From positions 1 through 38,449 of the forward strand of contig DVML01000009.1 in NCBI GenBank assembly GCA_018714965.1: a stretch of 38,449 nucleotides of DNA, written 5' to 3'. The position numbers and the translations under genes were made by a program. Below the pieces are notes generated by a model. It saw only the letters and a list, made by a program, of their open reading frames with translations, searched no databases and was not told the DNA's origin. Of the stretch, positions 8,527 through 17,260 are shown one piece after another (the stretch's first letter is position 1; each line of letters opens with the position of its first letter). Source of the DNA: Fimihabitans intestinipullorum. Lineage in GTDB: Bacteria > Bacillota_I > Bacilli_A > RF39 > UBA660.

Positions 8527-9439
8527 ATTGTATACTCAAATCTTTTTGTACCTGTGTTGCTGCAATCGCACCTTCTCCGATTGCCGTTGCAATCTGATAG
8601 ACATCTTTTTGAATGACATCTCCACAAGCGTAAATTCCTTTTTCGTTTGTCTTCATATTTTGATCTACTATGATATAACCATCAGAAGATGTTATATTAA
8701 AATCCTGTAAAATTTCAGTATCTGGGTGATATCCTATATATTCGAATAACCCTTCCATTTTAATTTCTTTTATATTCTCATCTTGTTTTACTGTAATACT
8801 TCCTAAATGCCCATCTTTTTCGTTTAATTTTTGGACAACACAATGATATATAAATTCTACATTATCCTTCTTTTTCAATTCTTCCAACAACATTGCAGAT
8901 CCTTTATATCTATCTTTTCGATTCATCATGATCACTTTAGAACAAATTTCAGATAAATATAATGCTTCTTCTAGTGCGCTATTTCCACTACCAATTACTC
9001 CGACGACTTTATTTTTATAAAAAGAGCCATCACATAGTGCACACCATGAAACTCCTCGATTGATAAATTGATTTTCTTCCTCTAAGTTTAACTTATTAGG
9101 AATCCTTCCTGTTGCAATAATTAAAGCTTTCGCTAAATATGTATCTTGATCTGTTATTACTTCTTTTAAATCCTCTCTATTTCTTATTTTTGCTACGTTT
9201 CCATATTGATAAGATATATCGAGATTCTGAACTTGCTCAAACATATTCATCGCTAGTGTGGGACCATCGACAGAAAGAAATCCTGGATAATTTTCAATTT
9301 TAGATGTTTGGTTAATTTGACCACCTGGCGCACTTTTTTCTAATAACAACACATCTAATCCAGCTCTTTTTAAATAGATTGCCGCAGTCATTCCAGATAC
9401 ACCAGCACCGATTACTATACAATCATATCTTTTTTCCAT
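8525..9439 (-). CDS. trxB: Thioredoxin-disulfide reductase
   Basis: A 304-residue low-molecular-weight thioredoxin reductase (FAD, NADPH). The FAD-binding loop GAGVSG is at 11-16, the redox-active C133-A-L-C136 followed by DG (usually CATC) is in the NADPH domain, the NADPH-binding GSGNSALEEA is at about 150-160, and the C-terminal FAD motif reads GIYACGD. The start at 9439 is preferred over the ATG at 9457 because GTGAGG lies at the right distance before it. It overlaps the end of lgt by 17 bases, so the two are coupled. The Leu in the CxxC is a mild deviation. Confidence 0.94.
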   Translation of the reverse strand: MEKRYDCIVIGAGVSGMTAAIYLKRAGLDVLLLEKSAPGGQINQTSKIENYPGFLSVDGPTLAMNMFEQVQNLDISYQYGNVAKIRNREDLKEVITDQDTYLAKALIIATGRIPNKLNLEEENQFINRGVSWCALCDGSFYKNKVVGVIGSGNSALEEALYLSEICSKVIMMNRKDRYKGSAMLLEELKKKDNVEFIYHCVVQKLNEKDGHLGSITVKQDENIKEIKMEGLFEYIGYHPDTEILQDFNITSSDGYIIVDQNMKTNEKGIYACGDVIQKDVYQIATAIGEGAIAATQVQKDLSIQ

Positions 9440-10232
9440 TTTTTTCCTCACTTTCATAGTATTTTATTTTTATTTTCGTGTGAGTATACACATAGAGGCA
9501 AATACCTAGCAATATAAAGATAATAGATATAATTTGTGCTTGACGGAAACCAAAAAACATTAAACTGTCCATTCTTAGTCCCTCTACTATAAAACGTTCA
9601 CTCCCATACCAAATGAGATAAAAAGAACTTAATGTTCCGACATTTAATTTTTTATATTTTCTGATGCACAATATAATAATAAATCCTAAAAAACACCATA
9701 TAGACTCATATAGAAATGTAGGTTGATAATACACTCCATCAATATTCATACCATCGATGATAAATTGAGGTAAATGCAACTCTTGTAAAAAACTTAAAGT
9801 AGTTGCTGGTCCATAGGCTTCTTGATTCATAAAGTTTCCCCACCGACCAATCGCTTGTCCCAACAACAAACTAACAGCAATCATATCCATCTCTTTTATG
9901 ATTGGGACATTATGCTTTCTAGAATAATAAACAAGCCATATAAACCCAGCAATCATTCCTCCGTGGATCGCTAATCCACCTTCCCATACATAAAAGATTT
10001 CAATAGGATTTTGACTATAGTAATCCAAATGGAATAATACGAAATATAATCGTGCTCCAATCAATACGATCGGAAACATCCAAAAAAACATATTAATCAA
10101 ATAATCTTTTGAAATATTGTGTTTTTTTGCTTCGTGTAAACATAATTCAATTCCTACTAATAGAGCAATAAAAATAAAAAACGAATACCAATAGATTTTT
10201 ATGAAACCTAAATCTAACAGAATTGGATTCAT
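9423..10232 (-). CDS. lgt: Phosphatidylglycerol-prolipoprotein diacylglyceryl transferase
   Basis: A 269-residue polytopic membrane enzyme that transfers diacylglycerol to the lipobox cysteine of prolipoproteins, the first step of lipoprotein maturation. The Lgt signature GRWGNFMNQEAYG (129-141) and the conserved GGLAIHGG (H90) region are present, with about seven hydrophobic segments. It overlaps the preceding gene by four bases (ATGA) and has a good GGAGGATG ribosome binding site. At least one substrate is visible here: YidC, which has an LTGC lipobox. Confidence 0.96.
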   Translation of the reverse strand: MNPILLDLGFIKIYWYSFFIFIALLVGIELCLHEAKKHNISKDYLINMFFWMFPIVLIGARLYFVLFHLDYYSQNPIEIFYVWEGGLAIHGGMIAGFIWLVYYSRKHNVPIIKEMDMIAVSLLLGQAIGRWGNFMNQEAYGPATTLSFLQELHLPQFIIDGMNIDGVYYQPTFLYESIWCFLGFIIILCIRKYKKLNVGTLSSFYLIWYGSERFIVEGLRMDSLMFFGFRQAQIISIIFILLGICLYVYTHTKIKIKYYESEEKNGKKI

Positions 10233-10642
10233 GCTTTCATCCTCCTAATTAATGGTTCGATGATAAGAGTATCCATTAAGCCATTCATTACAGATATAAA
10301 AATAGCAACGATAAATGCCATCCAAATACCGTGAATTGCAAAATGACCATTGAGAATAAATTCTACTATTTTTAAAATAAAAACATTGATAAACGGATAA
10401 AACAAACCGAGTGTTAATCCTGTTAGAGGAAGCGTTAACCATACAATTAAAGGTTTGATCGTTTTATTTAATATATAAATAATAATAACTGCAATAAAGC
10501 CCCATAATCCAAATAAAGAGTTATCAATATAGACTGTCTTTTTAAATAATACAGATACCGCAATTAAAACGATAGTATATCCTAGCATATAAACAAGCCA
10601 ATCTAATACTTTTGATATTCTCTGATAAGTTTTTTGACTCAT
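10229..10642 (-). CDS. YvlD/phage-holin-4-2-like membrane protein with four predicted helices
   Basis: A 137-residue, very hydrophobic protein with four membrane segments (about 14-32, 42-60, 62-85, 100-125). The INVFILKIVEF region and size fit the family often annotated phage holin family 4 / YvlD, which is widespread in chromosomes and usually unrelated to phage. Function is unknown, with envelope-stress roles suggested for relatives. It is the first gene of the unit with lgt and trxB, and GGGAGATG precedes its ATG. No phage genes are nearby. Confidence 0.75.
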   Translation of the reverse strand: MSQKTYQRISKVLDWLVYMLGYTIVLIAVSVLFKKTVYIDNSLFGLWGFIAVIIIYILNKTIKPLIVWLTLPLTGLTLGLFYPFINVFILKIVEFILNGHFAIHGIWMAFIVAIFISVMNGLMDTLIIEPLIRRMKA

Positions 10643-10660
10643 ATGATCATCTCCCTTTTC

Positions 10661-10689
10661 ATTATATCATGAAAAAAATATCTCTGGAT
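10661..10689 (-). promoter_or_regulatory. Promoter of YvlD-like-lgt-trxB
   Basis: An extended -10 (TGATATAAT, core at 10661-10666, minus strand) lies 18 bases before the ATG. The -35 position (ATCCAG) is poor, which is common with extended -10 promoters. Confidence 0.5.
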
Positions 10690-10691
10690 GA

Positions 10692-11567
10692 CTATTTTGC
10701 CATCTCCAAATTTTTCCCTTTTGAAAATCTTAATCTAAAAGAACAGCGTTGACAAAGTGGCTCAATGATCTTTCCATCTTTTAATGACTTTACAAATGTT
10801 CTACATTTTTCACTCGATAAAATTTCTTCTATATGTTTTTCGAAAATATTACCTAACGATATGATTCCATCACTATCTAAACAGCACGGTATCACTGTTC
10901 CATCAGATAATATACCTATATGTCGTGTCAAAGCGTGGCAAAAACCTCTAGTTCCAACATATGTACTATGTAAAGTTGGCCATTCAAATAAAGCTGCCTT
11001 ATTTAAATATAGTTTTTCTCCTAATCGAATATTCTTTTCACTCAAAATTTTCTGATAAATTTCATCGCTTAATTGGTAATGCTTCATGATCTTATCTATT
11101 ATATTACGATTCACATCTGTCAATTGATGATTCGATAAAGCCCAAAATCGAAATACAACAATTGTAGAAGTTTTCTCCAATAATTGATCTGTTGAAAATA
11201 ATATATCATTTATATATTGATTCATTCCATTTTCAAAACTATGCAATGAAATATTTATCTGTCGCACGCAGGCATGTTTAATCAAAGATGCAAGTTGTTT
11301 TCTCAACAACGTACCATTTGTTGTAATATTTACTTTCATCTGATAGGAATCACATAAATCTAAAATACCTTCAAACTGAGAATGAATGAGTGGTTCCCCT
11401 TTCACATGTAAGTAGATATAATTGGTTACAGATCTAATTTCTTTTAAAACGTGTTCAAATTCCTGGAATGACATTTCTCTTTTTGGCTTCGATCCAACTG
11501 AACAAAACGAACACTGTCGATTACAAATATTAGTAATTTCTACATATACTTTCTTAAATTTTTTCAT
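10692..11567 (-). CDS. Radical SAM/SPASM-domain protein
   Basis: 291 residues. The radical SAM cluster motif is C15-x3-C19-x2-C22, followed by the GEP motif (about 57-59) and a typical TIM-barrel order. The C-terminal part carries a SPASM-like cysteine set (C210, C228/C229, C255, C272, C275) that would hold one or two auxiliary iron-sulfur clusters. SPASM enzymes usually modify peptides, proteins or carbohydrates; no short precursor peptide gene is visible beside it, so the substrate is unknown. Its ATG shares one base with the uvrB stop (TAATG), which indicates translational coupling to a DNA-repair gene. Confidence 0.88.
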   Translation of the reverse strand: MKKFKKVYVEITNICNRQCSFCSVGSKPKREMSFQEFEHVLKEIRSVTNYIYLHVKGEPLIHSQFEGILDLCDSYQMKVNITTNGTLLRKQLASLIKHACVRQINISLHSFENGMNQYINDILFSTDQLLEKTSTIVVFRFWALSNHQLTDVNRNIIDKIMKHYQLSDEIYQKILSEKNIRLGEKLYLNKAALFEWPTLHSTYVGTRGFCHALTRHIGILSDGTVIPCCLDSDGIISLGNIFEKHIEEILSSEKCRTFVKSLKDGKIIEPLCQRCSFRLRFSKGKNLEMAK

Positions 11568-13516
11568 TATTCACCCTTTAATTCAAATAAAGCATCTCGT
11601 AATTCCATAGCACGTTCGAAATCCAAATTTTTTGCTGCTTCTTTCATTTCTGCTTCAATTGAGATCATCAAACTTTGTTTTTCTTTCTTACTCATCTTTT
11701 CTGGAGCTTTTTCTTCTACTTCTAAGTTATTTGTAATCAATTCACGAATTTCTTTTACTATCGTTTTAGGAACAATACCATGTTCTTTATTATACTGTTC
11801 TTGAATATTTCTTCTTCTCTTCGTTTCATCGATTGCCTTTTTCATAGCATCGCTAATATGATCCGCATACATAATGACATGTCCTTCTGCATTACGAGCA
11901 GCACGTCCAATCGTTTGAATTAAACTTCGATCACTTCTTAAGAATCCCTGCTTATCCGCATCTAGAATTGCTATTAGACTAACTTCTGGAATATCAATTC
12001 CCTCTCTAAGCAAGTTAATTCCTACGACTACATCGTATTTTCCCATACGTAAATCTCGAATAATTCTCATTCTCTCTAACGTCTTAATTTCACTATGTAA
12101 ATAAGCAACTTTAATATCTACTTGTTTCAAATATTTCGTTAATTCTTCTGCCATACGTATTGTTAAAGTCGTAATTAAAGTACGTTCATTCTTACTAATA
12201 CGCTCGTTAATTTCAGAAATCAAATCATCAATTTGTCCTTGCGTTGGTTTTACTTCAATTGTTGGATCTAAAAGTCCTGTTGGACGTATAATTTGCTCTA
12301 CAACATGTTCATGTGCATGTTCTAATTCGTAATCTCCAGGTGTTGCAGATACGTAGATTGCCTGCGAAACTTTTTTTTCAAATTCCTCAAATCGTAATGG
12401 ACGGTTATCTAGTGCACTAGGCAAACGAAAACCATAATTTACCAGTACCTCTTTTCTGGCACGATCTCCATTAAACATTCCTCTTACCTGTGGTAATGTT
12501 ACATGTGACTCATCTACTACTAATAAATAATCATCACCAAAGAAATCGATCAACGTCGTCGGTGTTGCTCCTGGTTCTTTGAGCGCAAGAGGTCGAGAAT
12601 AATTTTCTACACCCCTACAGAATCCTGTCTCTAACAACATTTCCATGTCATAATTCGTTCTTTCCATCAATCTCTGGTATTCTAGCAATTTATTTTCAGC
12701 TTTAAATTTTTCTAATTGTTCTTCCAACTCTTTTTTTATGTTAGCAACAGCTAATTTCAATTTATCTTCGCTCGTTACGAAGTGACTAGCCGGGAACAGA
12801 CTAACAGAATTCTTCTCTACATTGATAACCCCTGTGAGTGTATCAAATTCGACAATACGATCTACCTCGTCTCCAAAAAATTCAATACGAATTCCTTTAC
12901 CATGTTGACTGATAGGAATTACTTCTAATACATCACCACGAACACGGAAAGTTCCTCTTTTTAAATCCATATTATTTCGTTCATATAACATATCGATTAA
13001 TTTTTCTATGATCTGATCACGTTCTACAATATCACCTTTATGAATCGTTAACATCTTCTTTTTATATTCTTCAATTTCTCCAATTCCATAAATACAAGAT
13101 ACAGATGCTACTACGATTACATCTTTATAATTAAGTAGGGATGCTGTTGCAGAATGGCGTAATTCATCGATTTCATCATTGATAGATGCATCCTTTTCAA
13201 TATAGGTGTCTGTCTTCGCTACATAAGCTTCTGGTTGATAATAATCGTAATAAGAGACGAAATATTCTACGTGGTTATTTGGAAATAACTCTTTTAATTC
13301 ACCATATAATTGTCCTGCCAATGTTTTATTGTGAGCAAGCACCAAAGTAGGCTTATTCACCTCTTTTATGACATTTGCAATCGTAAAAGTTTTTCCAGTA
13401 CCTGTAGCCCCTAATAATACTTGATGTTTTTCACCTTCTTGTATTCCAGACACTAACTTCTTTATTGCCTGTGGCTGGTCACCACTAGGTTCATATTTTG
13501 ACACTATTTCAAACAT
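11567..13516 (-). CDS. uvrB: Excinuclease ABC subunit UvrB
   Basis: A 649-residue damage-recognition helicase of nucleotide excision repair, which acts with UvrA and UvrC. Walker A is LGATGTGKT (35-43), the beta-hairpin region is YYDYYQPEAY, helicase motifs include DESH and QTIGRAARN, and the C-terminal UVR domain that contacts UvrC ends the protein. The start at 13516 is chosen because AGAGGAG lies 7-8 bases upstream; a longer in-frame reading to 13540 has no ribosome binding site. uvrA is not adjacent. I saw no obvious LexA box upstream. Confidence 0.97.
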   Translation of the reverse strand: MFEIVSKYEPSGDQPQAIKKLVSGIQEGEKHQVLLGATGTGKTFTIANVIKEVNKPTLVLAHNKTLAGQLYGELKELFPNNHVEYFVSYYDYYQPEAYVAKTDTYIEKDASINDEIDELRHSATASLLNYKDVIVVASVSCIYGIGEIEEYKKKMLTIHKGDIVERDQIIEKLIDMLYERNNMDLKRGTFRVRGDVLEVIPISQHGKGIRIEFFGDEVDRIVEFDTLTGVINVEKNSVSLFPASHFVTSEDKLKLAVANIKKELEEQLEKFKAENKLLEYQRLMERTNYDMEMLLETGFCRGVENYSRPLALKEPGATPTTLIDFFGDDYLLVVDESHVTLPQVRGMFNGDRARKEVLVNYGFRLPSALDNRPLRFEEFEKKVSQAIYVSATPGDYELEHAHEHVVEQIIRPTGLLDPTIEVKPTQGQIDDLISEINERISKNERTLITTLTIRMAEELTKYLKQVDIKVAYLHSEIKTLERMRIIRDLRMGKYDVVVGINLLREGIDIPEVSLIAILDADKQGFLRSDRSLIQTIGRAARNAEGHVIMYADHISDAMKKAIDETKRRRNIQEQYNKEHGIVPKTIVKEIRELITNNLEVEEKAPEKMSKKEKQSLMISIEAEMKEAAKNLDFERAMELRDALFELKGE

Positions 13517-13833
13517 AATATGTCTCCTCTCTGCGAGCACGATAAATCATAAACTTTATTTTTTTATTATTGCCCTTTTTTCATTTTAATAGAAAGCACT
13601 GATACAAATTATCTATAATATTTAATCCTTGATACCCTATTCTAACATTTATTTCATAAGAAAACAAGGAAGCATAAAAGCAGAAGATATTATGCTGATA
13701 AAAAATCGACAAATGTTTTTTATCATATGTTCAAAACAAATTTTAAACGATAAAAAGAAAAAGAATGATAAAATTCAAACCATTCCTTTTCATTGTAGCA
13801 AAACAAATAAAATCGTAATTTATTTTTGTATTT
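13517..13833. other. 317-bp intergenic region upstream of uvrB
   Basis: A+T-rich. It should hold the uvrB promoter, but no convincing -35/-10 pair stands out. Its left-to-middle part has a candidate terminator for the unknown gene to the right (13752-13790). A plus-strand open frame (13629-13913) exists, but it has no ribosome binding site, is dominated by low-complexity K/F/I codons and overlaps the neighbour, so it is not called. Confidence 0.5.
13752..13790 (-). terminator. Candidate terminator of the 166-residue unknown protein
   Basis: On the minus strand, AAAAGGAATG and CATTCTTTTT form a 10-bp stem (one G-U pair) with a 13-base loop, followed by T-rich sequence. The stem is weak because it is mostly A-U. 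Confidence 0.45.
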
Positions 13834-14334
13834 TTATTTTTCTAAAACAAGTCGTTTTCTATTTGTATCATCTATTTTTATTTTTCTTACCGTTGGATAA
13901 TGTCCATATTTAGATACATAATCTTCCTTTGTATCTCTTAATACTACATTATCTGATAATCTAGTAATTCGATAATCACTATTATCATCAATCAAATATT
14001 CAAACATATCTCGCTTTATTTCATCCTTAAATTCTAGTAAATATTTTTCACTCTTATTTTCCTTATCATCAAAATCAATAGTTTCAAGGCAAACACCATT
14101 ATCAAATGCTATCCTATATACACTATTTTCGCATTGTAAACAATCTACGATTGTACACAATCCAAATGGATCGTAGAGTCCACAACTATTTTTCCTTTCT
14201 CTTTGCAAAAATAAAATCGCAGTCTGTGGATTTCCAACTAACAATTTTGGATAAGTTTTCTTTTCTTGTACTGGTTCTATTACTTCTTTCTTTTTTCTTC
14301 TTAAATTAAATATTTTTAACGCTTTTTTTCCCAT
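13834..14334 (-). CDS. Unknown 166-residue soluble protein
   Basis: I do not recognise a family. The N-terminus is strongly basic (MGKKALKIFNLRRKKKE), followed by a mixed alpha/beta-looking region with the motif CGLYDPFGLCTIVDCLQCEN (about 50-70) holding four cysteines, and a charged C-terminus. There is no signal peptide or membrane segment. AGGTGA precedes the ATG. It lies between uvrB and the divergently transcribed amidoligase-like gene, in the accessory part of the window. The cysteine cluster could bind a metal, but it does not form a standard zinc-finger pair. Confidence 0.65.
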   Translation of the reverse strand: MGKKALKIFNLRRKKKEVIEPVQEKKTYPKLLVGNPQTAILFLQRERKNSCGLYDPFGLCTIVDCLQCENSVYRIAFDNGVCLETIDFDDKENKSEKYLLEFKDEIKRDMFEYLIDDNSDYRITRLSDNVVLRDTKEDYVSKYGHYPTVRKIKIDDTNRKRLVLEK

Positions 14335-14514
14335 CTTGATTCACCTTTCTTATACAATATAATAGCATTGTTCATAAAAAAGCAAGTATGCTGTTGTCTC
14401 ATACAAGCAAATCCTTTTGAACCTTATACTAATATTTCAAATAAGGAATTATTCATTATCTCTTTAAAATTATTACAAATACTCGCTAAAATTATATACT
14501 ATTTTTTAATCAAT

Positions 14515-14543
14515 TTGGTATTTCATGTATTTTGTGATATGAT
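14515..14543 (+). promoter_or_regulatory. Promoter of the amidoligase-kinase pair
   Basis: TTGGTA (14515-14520), 17 bases, TATGAT (14538-14543). A run of A followed by seven G (ribosome binding site) lies between it and the ATG at 14574. Those homopolymer runs are potential slippage sites. Confidence 0.6.
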
Positions 14544-14573
14544 AAACTCCTTGAAAAAAAAGGGGGGGATGAG

Positions 14574-15614
14574 ATGAAAGCCAAGATATTTCAATATATA
14601 GATCCTAGTGAAAATACAAGATTATCAGAATTATCATCAAAAGAACTCAGACATTTATTACATTTATTAAAAAATTACCACTTAGAACTAAGATCGAAAT
14701 TAAATCTTCCACAAAAAGTTACATTTGGTGTAGAAATAGAATTTGGATGTCTTTATCGAACGAATATATATCCACAACTCAAAAAAGAATTGGAAGAATG
14801 TTCTAGAAATTGGAAATTAGAGGAAGAAATGTCTAATGATGGATTAGAAGTCATTTCTGATATTTTAATAGATAAGGATCAAAACTGGAAAATACTAAAA
14901 GATGTATGTGAAATCATCTCTAAATATGGAGTAGAATCATCTTTATCTGGAGGACATGTTCATATTGGTGCTCATTTATTTCAAAATTATGATGATTGTT
15001 ATTCGTTTGTAAAATTATTAACTGCATATGAAAATTTGCTATATCGTTTTGGATATGGTGAATATTTAAATGCAACAAGTAGATTATGGTATGCAAAACC
15101 TATGAGAGATCGGTGGGAATCTGTTTTAGAAACAAATAAAGAAGAAGAAATACCTGGCTTTGCGAAACTCGTTGCACCAAAAAAAGCACAGAGTGTCAAT
15201 TTAAAAGCATTTGCAAATAATTATAAAACTTATCAAAAAGACAATACAATCGAATTTCGCTTTCCAAACGGAACATTAAATCCTATTATATGGCAAAATA
15301 ATATTAATGTTTTTACAAAAATGATGTTATATGTTCAAAGTGGATCTGTTAATCAAAACCTTTTAGATGCTAGAATATCAAATAATCATAAAATAAAATC
15401 TACCTTTTTGAGATTTGGCGAAAAGAAAAAAACAACCCCTATTACACTTGAAAACATACAAGAATACGAAAAAATAGATTTAGAACAAGCATTAGAATTT
15501 AGCGACTTAATTTTTAATAATAATTTAGATAAAATTAATTTTTTAAGACAGTATTATAAAAATGGAAAAATATCTAAAAAGCGTTTTGAAAAAGTTAAAA
15601 ATTTAACAAAATAA
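14574..15614 (+). CDS. Amidoligase-like (COOH-NH2 ligase fold) enzyme
   Basis: 346 residues. The core matches the putative amidoligase family (Amidoligase_2, related to glutamine synthetase and gamma-glutamylcysteine ligase folds): GVEIEFG at 52-58, NDGLEV at 88-93, GGHVHIG at 126-132, and N-T-I-E-F-R at 224-229. These acidic residues and histidines would bind Mg-ATP. Such enzymes are predicted to join a carboxylate to an amine, making peptide-like metabolites or tagging proteins; the substrate here is unknown. The C-terminal 100 residues are Lys/Asn-rich and unassigned. It is followed after 98 bases by a kinase-like gene on the same strand. The local sequence is more A+T-rich than the flanking core genes, which fits acquisition. 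Confidence 0.75.
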   Translation: MKAKIFQYIDPSENTRLSELSSKELRHLLHLLKNYHLELRSKLNLPQKVTFGVEIEFGCLYRTNIYPQLKKELEECSRNWKLEEEMSNDGLEVISDILIDKDQNWKILKDVCEIISKYGVESSLSGGHVHIGAHLFQNYDDCYSFVKLLTAYENLLYRFGYGEYLNATSRLWYAKPMRDRWESVLETNKEEEIPGFAKLVAPKKAQSVNLKAFANNYKTYQKDNTIEFRFPNGTLNPIIWQNNINVFTKMMLYVQSGSVNQNLLDARISNNHKIKSTFLRFGEKKKTTPITLENIQEYEKIDLEQALEFSDLIFNNNLDKINFLRQYYKNGKISKKRFEKVKNLTK

Positions 15615-15712
15615 TTTTATAAATTCATTATAAATCATTTCATAAAAATTTTAATTTTACCATGATTTCAAAGGCTATAATCCAAAATATAAAAACCAAA
15701 GGAGATTACTAT

Positions 15713-16666
15713 ATGAATATAACAAATCAAGATTTAAAAAAATTAACTTATCTTTCATCAGGTACCTTTGGTTCTGTATATCATGATGGAAAAAACGCAT
15801 TAAAAATATATCATCCAGAAGTCAAAGTGAGATACGGTTTTGGATACGAAATGGTTTCAAATCCTTGTCTACGGCCACACCCTATTAAATTTCGATTAAT
15901 AAAATATTACAATAAACGACTAAAATATACTGATTTAAACTATGAACCTTTATATTGTAATCAACAATTTCTTGGAATTTGTTACCCTTATTATGATGGT
16001 ACTGAATTATATCAATTAAAAAATATACCATTTTCAGAAAAAGAAGAGATTGTGAAACAATTATTAAGAAATGCAAAAGAGCTTACCGATCACCATATTT
16101 ATCCATTGGATTATAAATTAGATAACGTTCTTTATACAAAAAAAGGGGAAGTCAAAATTATTGATTTAGATGATCCTCTTACGAAATATAGATTGATCAA
16201 ACATCCTAGTTTATATCAACAAAGTATGATTACACTAAAAAATACTGTCGTTCATTTTTTAAATTCAAATAGTAACCAACCTTATTTTTCTTTAACTCAA
16301 TTTTTACAACATAAACAGCAAATATATTCATTGGGGAATCGAATTACATATCAACAGTTATATGATTATTTAAATATACATAATTCAAAAAACAATTTTC
16401 TAATAATTCGACCAGAACAATTTTCTTTTCACATGATTTCCAATATTAAAGCACTGATAAAACGAAAACAAACGAAAATTATAGTCATTGATCCAGCAGA
16501 ATTTTCATATGAAGTATTACAAAATTTTGTTATGTCCCTCATCCATGCAGGAATTGAAATCTATGATATATGGCCAGAGGCCTCTAATAAAATTGAAAAT
16601 TATATCAATAATTATAATATCTCTGAAACTTTTATTATCGATAAACAAAAAATAAAAAGAAGATAA
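15713..16666 (+). CDS. Protein-kinase-like enzyme with an unassigned C-terminal domain
   Basis: 317 residues from the ATG at 15713, which has AAAGGAG eight bases upstream (a longer frame to 15662 lacks one). The kinase core is recognisable: glycine-rich loop SSGTFGSVY (15-23), K31 in ALKIY, catalytic loop LDYKLDN (D133, K135, N138) and metal-binding D151-L-D in place of DFG. All catalytic residues are there, so it is probably active. After residue 180 the usual large C-lobe is missing; instead there is an approximately 130-residue region with Rossmann-like strands (NFLIIRP, KIIVIDP) that I cannot assign. It is paired with the amidoligase-like gene. The substrate could be a protein or a small molecule. 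Confidence 0.72.
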   Translation: MNITNQDLKKLTYLSSGTFGSVYHDGKNALKIYHPEVKVRYGFGYEMVSNPCLRPHPIKFRLIKYYNKRLKYTDLNYEPLYCNQQFLGICYPYYDGTELYQLKNIPFSEKEEIVKQLLRNAKELTDHHIYPLDYKLDNVLYTKKGEVKIIDLDDPLTKYRLIKHPSLYQQSMITLKNTVVHFLNSNSNQPYFSLTQFLQHKQQIYSLGNRITYQQLYDYLNIHNSKNNFLIIRPEQFSFHMISNIKALIKRKQTKIIVIDPAEFSYEVLQNFVMSLIHAGIEIYDIWPEASNKIENYINNYNISETFIIDKQKIKRR

Positions 16667-16710
16667 ATGAACTGTTAAAAATTTGCAAATCATTTTCTTC
16701 TTTTTTTATT
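16651..16710. terminator. Bidirectional terminator between the kinase-like gene and its convergent neighbour
   Basis: AAAAAGAAGATAAATG and CATTTTCTTCTTTTT form a long, mainly A-U stem around a loop at 16670-16690, with A and T tracts at both ends. Confidence 0.65.
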
Positions 16711-16723
16711 TATCAAAAAGAAA

Positions 16724-17185
16724 TTATCTTTTTTCACATATTAATTCATCTTCAGTTGATTCAACCTCTACAAATAAATATCCAGAATACTTACTATTCA
16801 TAGAAAATGAAATTTGTGATCCATTTTTTCTTTTTTCTTTATTTTTAATTTTGAACACCCAGTCCTCTCTACTTGTTTCGCTTGAAGTATAACTATAACT
16901 CATAACTCTATAATTACCGGATATTCCTTTTGTAAGGTTTGGACCAGACAATCGAAGTTGATTTTCATCAATTTCTAATACTGTATTCCCATTATCACAA
17001 TTCCATACTCCTAACAACGCCTTTTTAGAATTATCTAATAAAGTCATTAATCCCCATATAAATGCACCAATGGCAACTATGATAATAATAATTCCAATGA
17101 ATATCATCCATTTCGTTCTTTTTTTTCGTTTCTCATAGTAAATATCTTTTTCTTCTGGACTTTCCCAATTTCTTTTTTCTTTCAT
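16724..17185 (-). CDS. Single-pass membrane protein with a lipocalin-like extracytoplasmic domain, function unknown
   Basis: 153 residues. The N-terminus is highly charged (MKEKRNWESPEEKD), followed by one membrane helix (about 26-48), then a domain starting LLGVWNCDNGNTVLEI. That pattern, with a Gly-x-Trp opening and alternating beta strands, resembles small lipocalin-like or copper-resistance-type beta-barrel domains. AGGAGAGG precedes the ATG. It lies just behind the terminator of the upstream unknown gene and has little room for its own promoter, so it may be expressed by read-through. Confidence 0.65.
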   Translation of the reverse strand: MKEKRNWESPEEKDIYYEKRKKRTKWMIFIGIIIIIVAIGAFIWGLMTLLDNSKKALLGVWNCDNGNTVLEIDENQLRLSGPNLTKGISGNYRVMSYSYTSSETSREDWVFKIKNKEKRKNGSQISFSMNSKYSGYLFVEVESTEDELICEKR

Positions 17186-17201
17186 ACAATCCTCTCCTAA
17201 T

Positions 17202-17260
17202 AAAAAAAACGCAAGAAAACATAGTAATTCTATTATCTTAGTTTACTATTTTCTTTGCGT
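17202..17260 (-). terminator. Terminator of the 261-residue unknown protein
   Basis: The long inverted repeat 17209-17227 / 17243-17260 (CGCAA...TTGCG arms) is followed on the minus strand by eight T. It begins inside the coding end of the gene at 17233. Confidence 0.75.

Noticed and set aside
10229..10642. Prophage signal from a holin-type membrane protein
   Set aside because: This family is common in chromosomes and no other phage gene is nearby; it is in an operon with lgt and trxB.
13629..13913. 94-residue plus-strand open frame upstream of uvrB
   Set aside because: No ribosome binding site; low-complexity K/F/I/L composition; it overlaps the end of a better-supported minus-strand gene.
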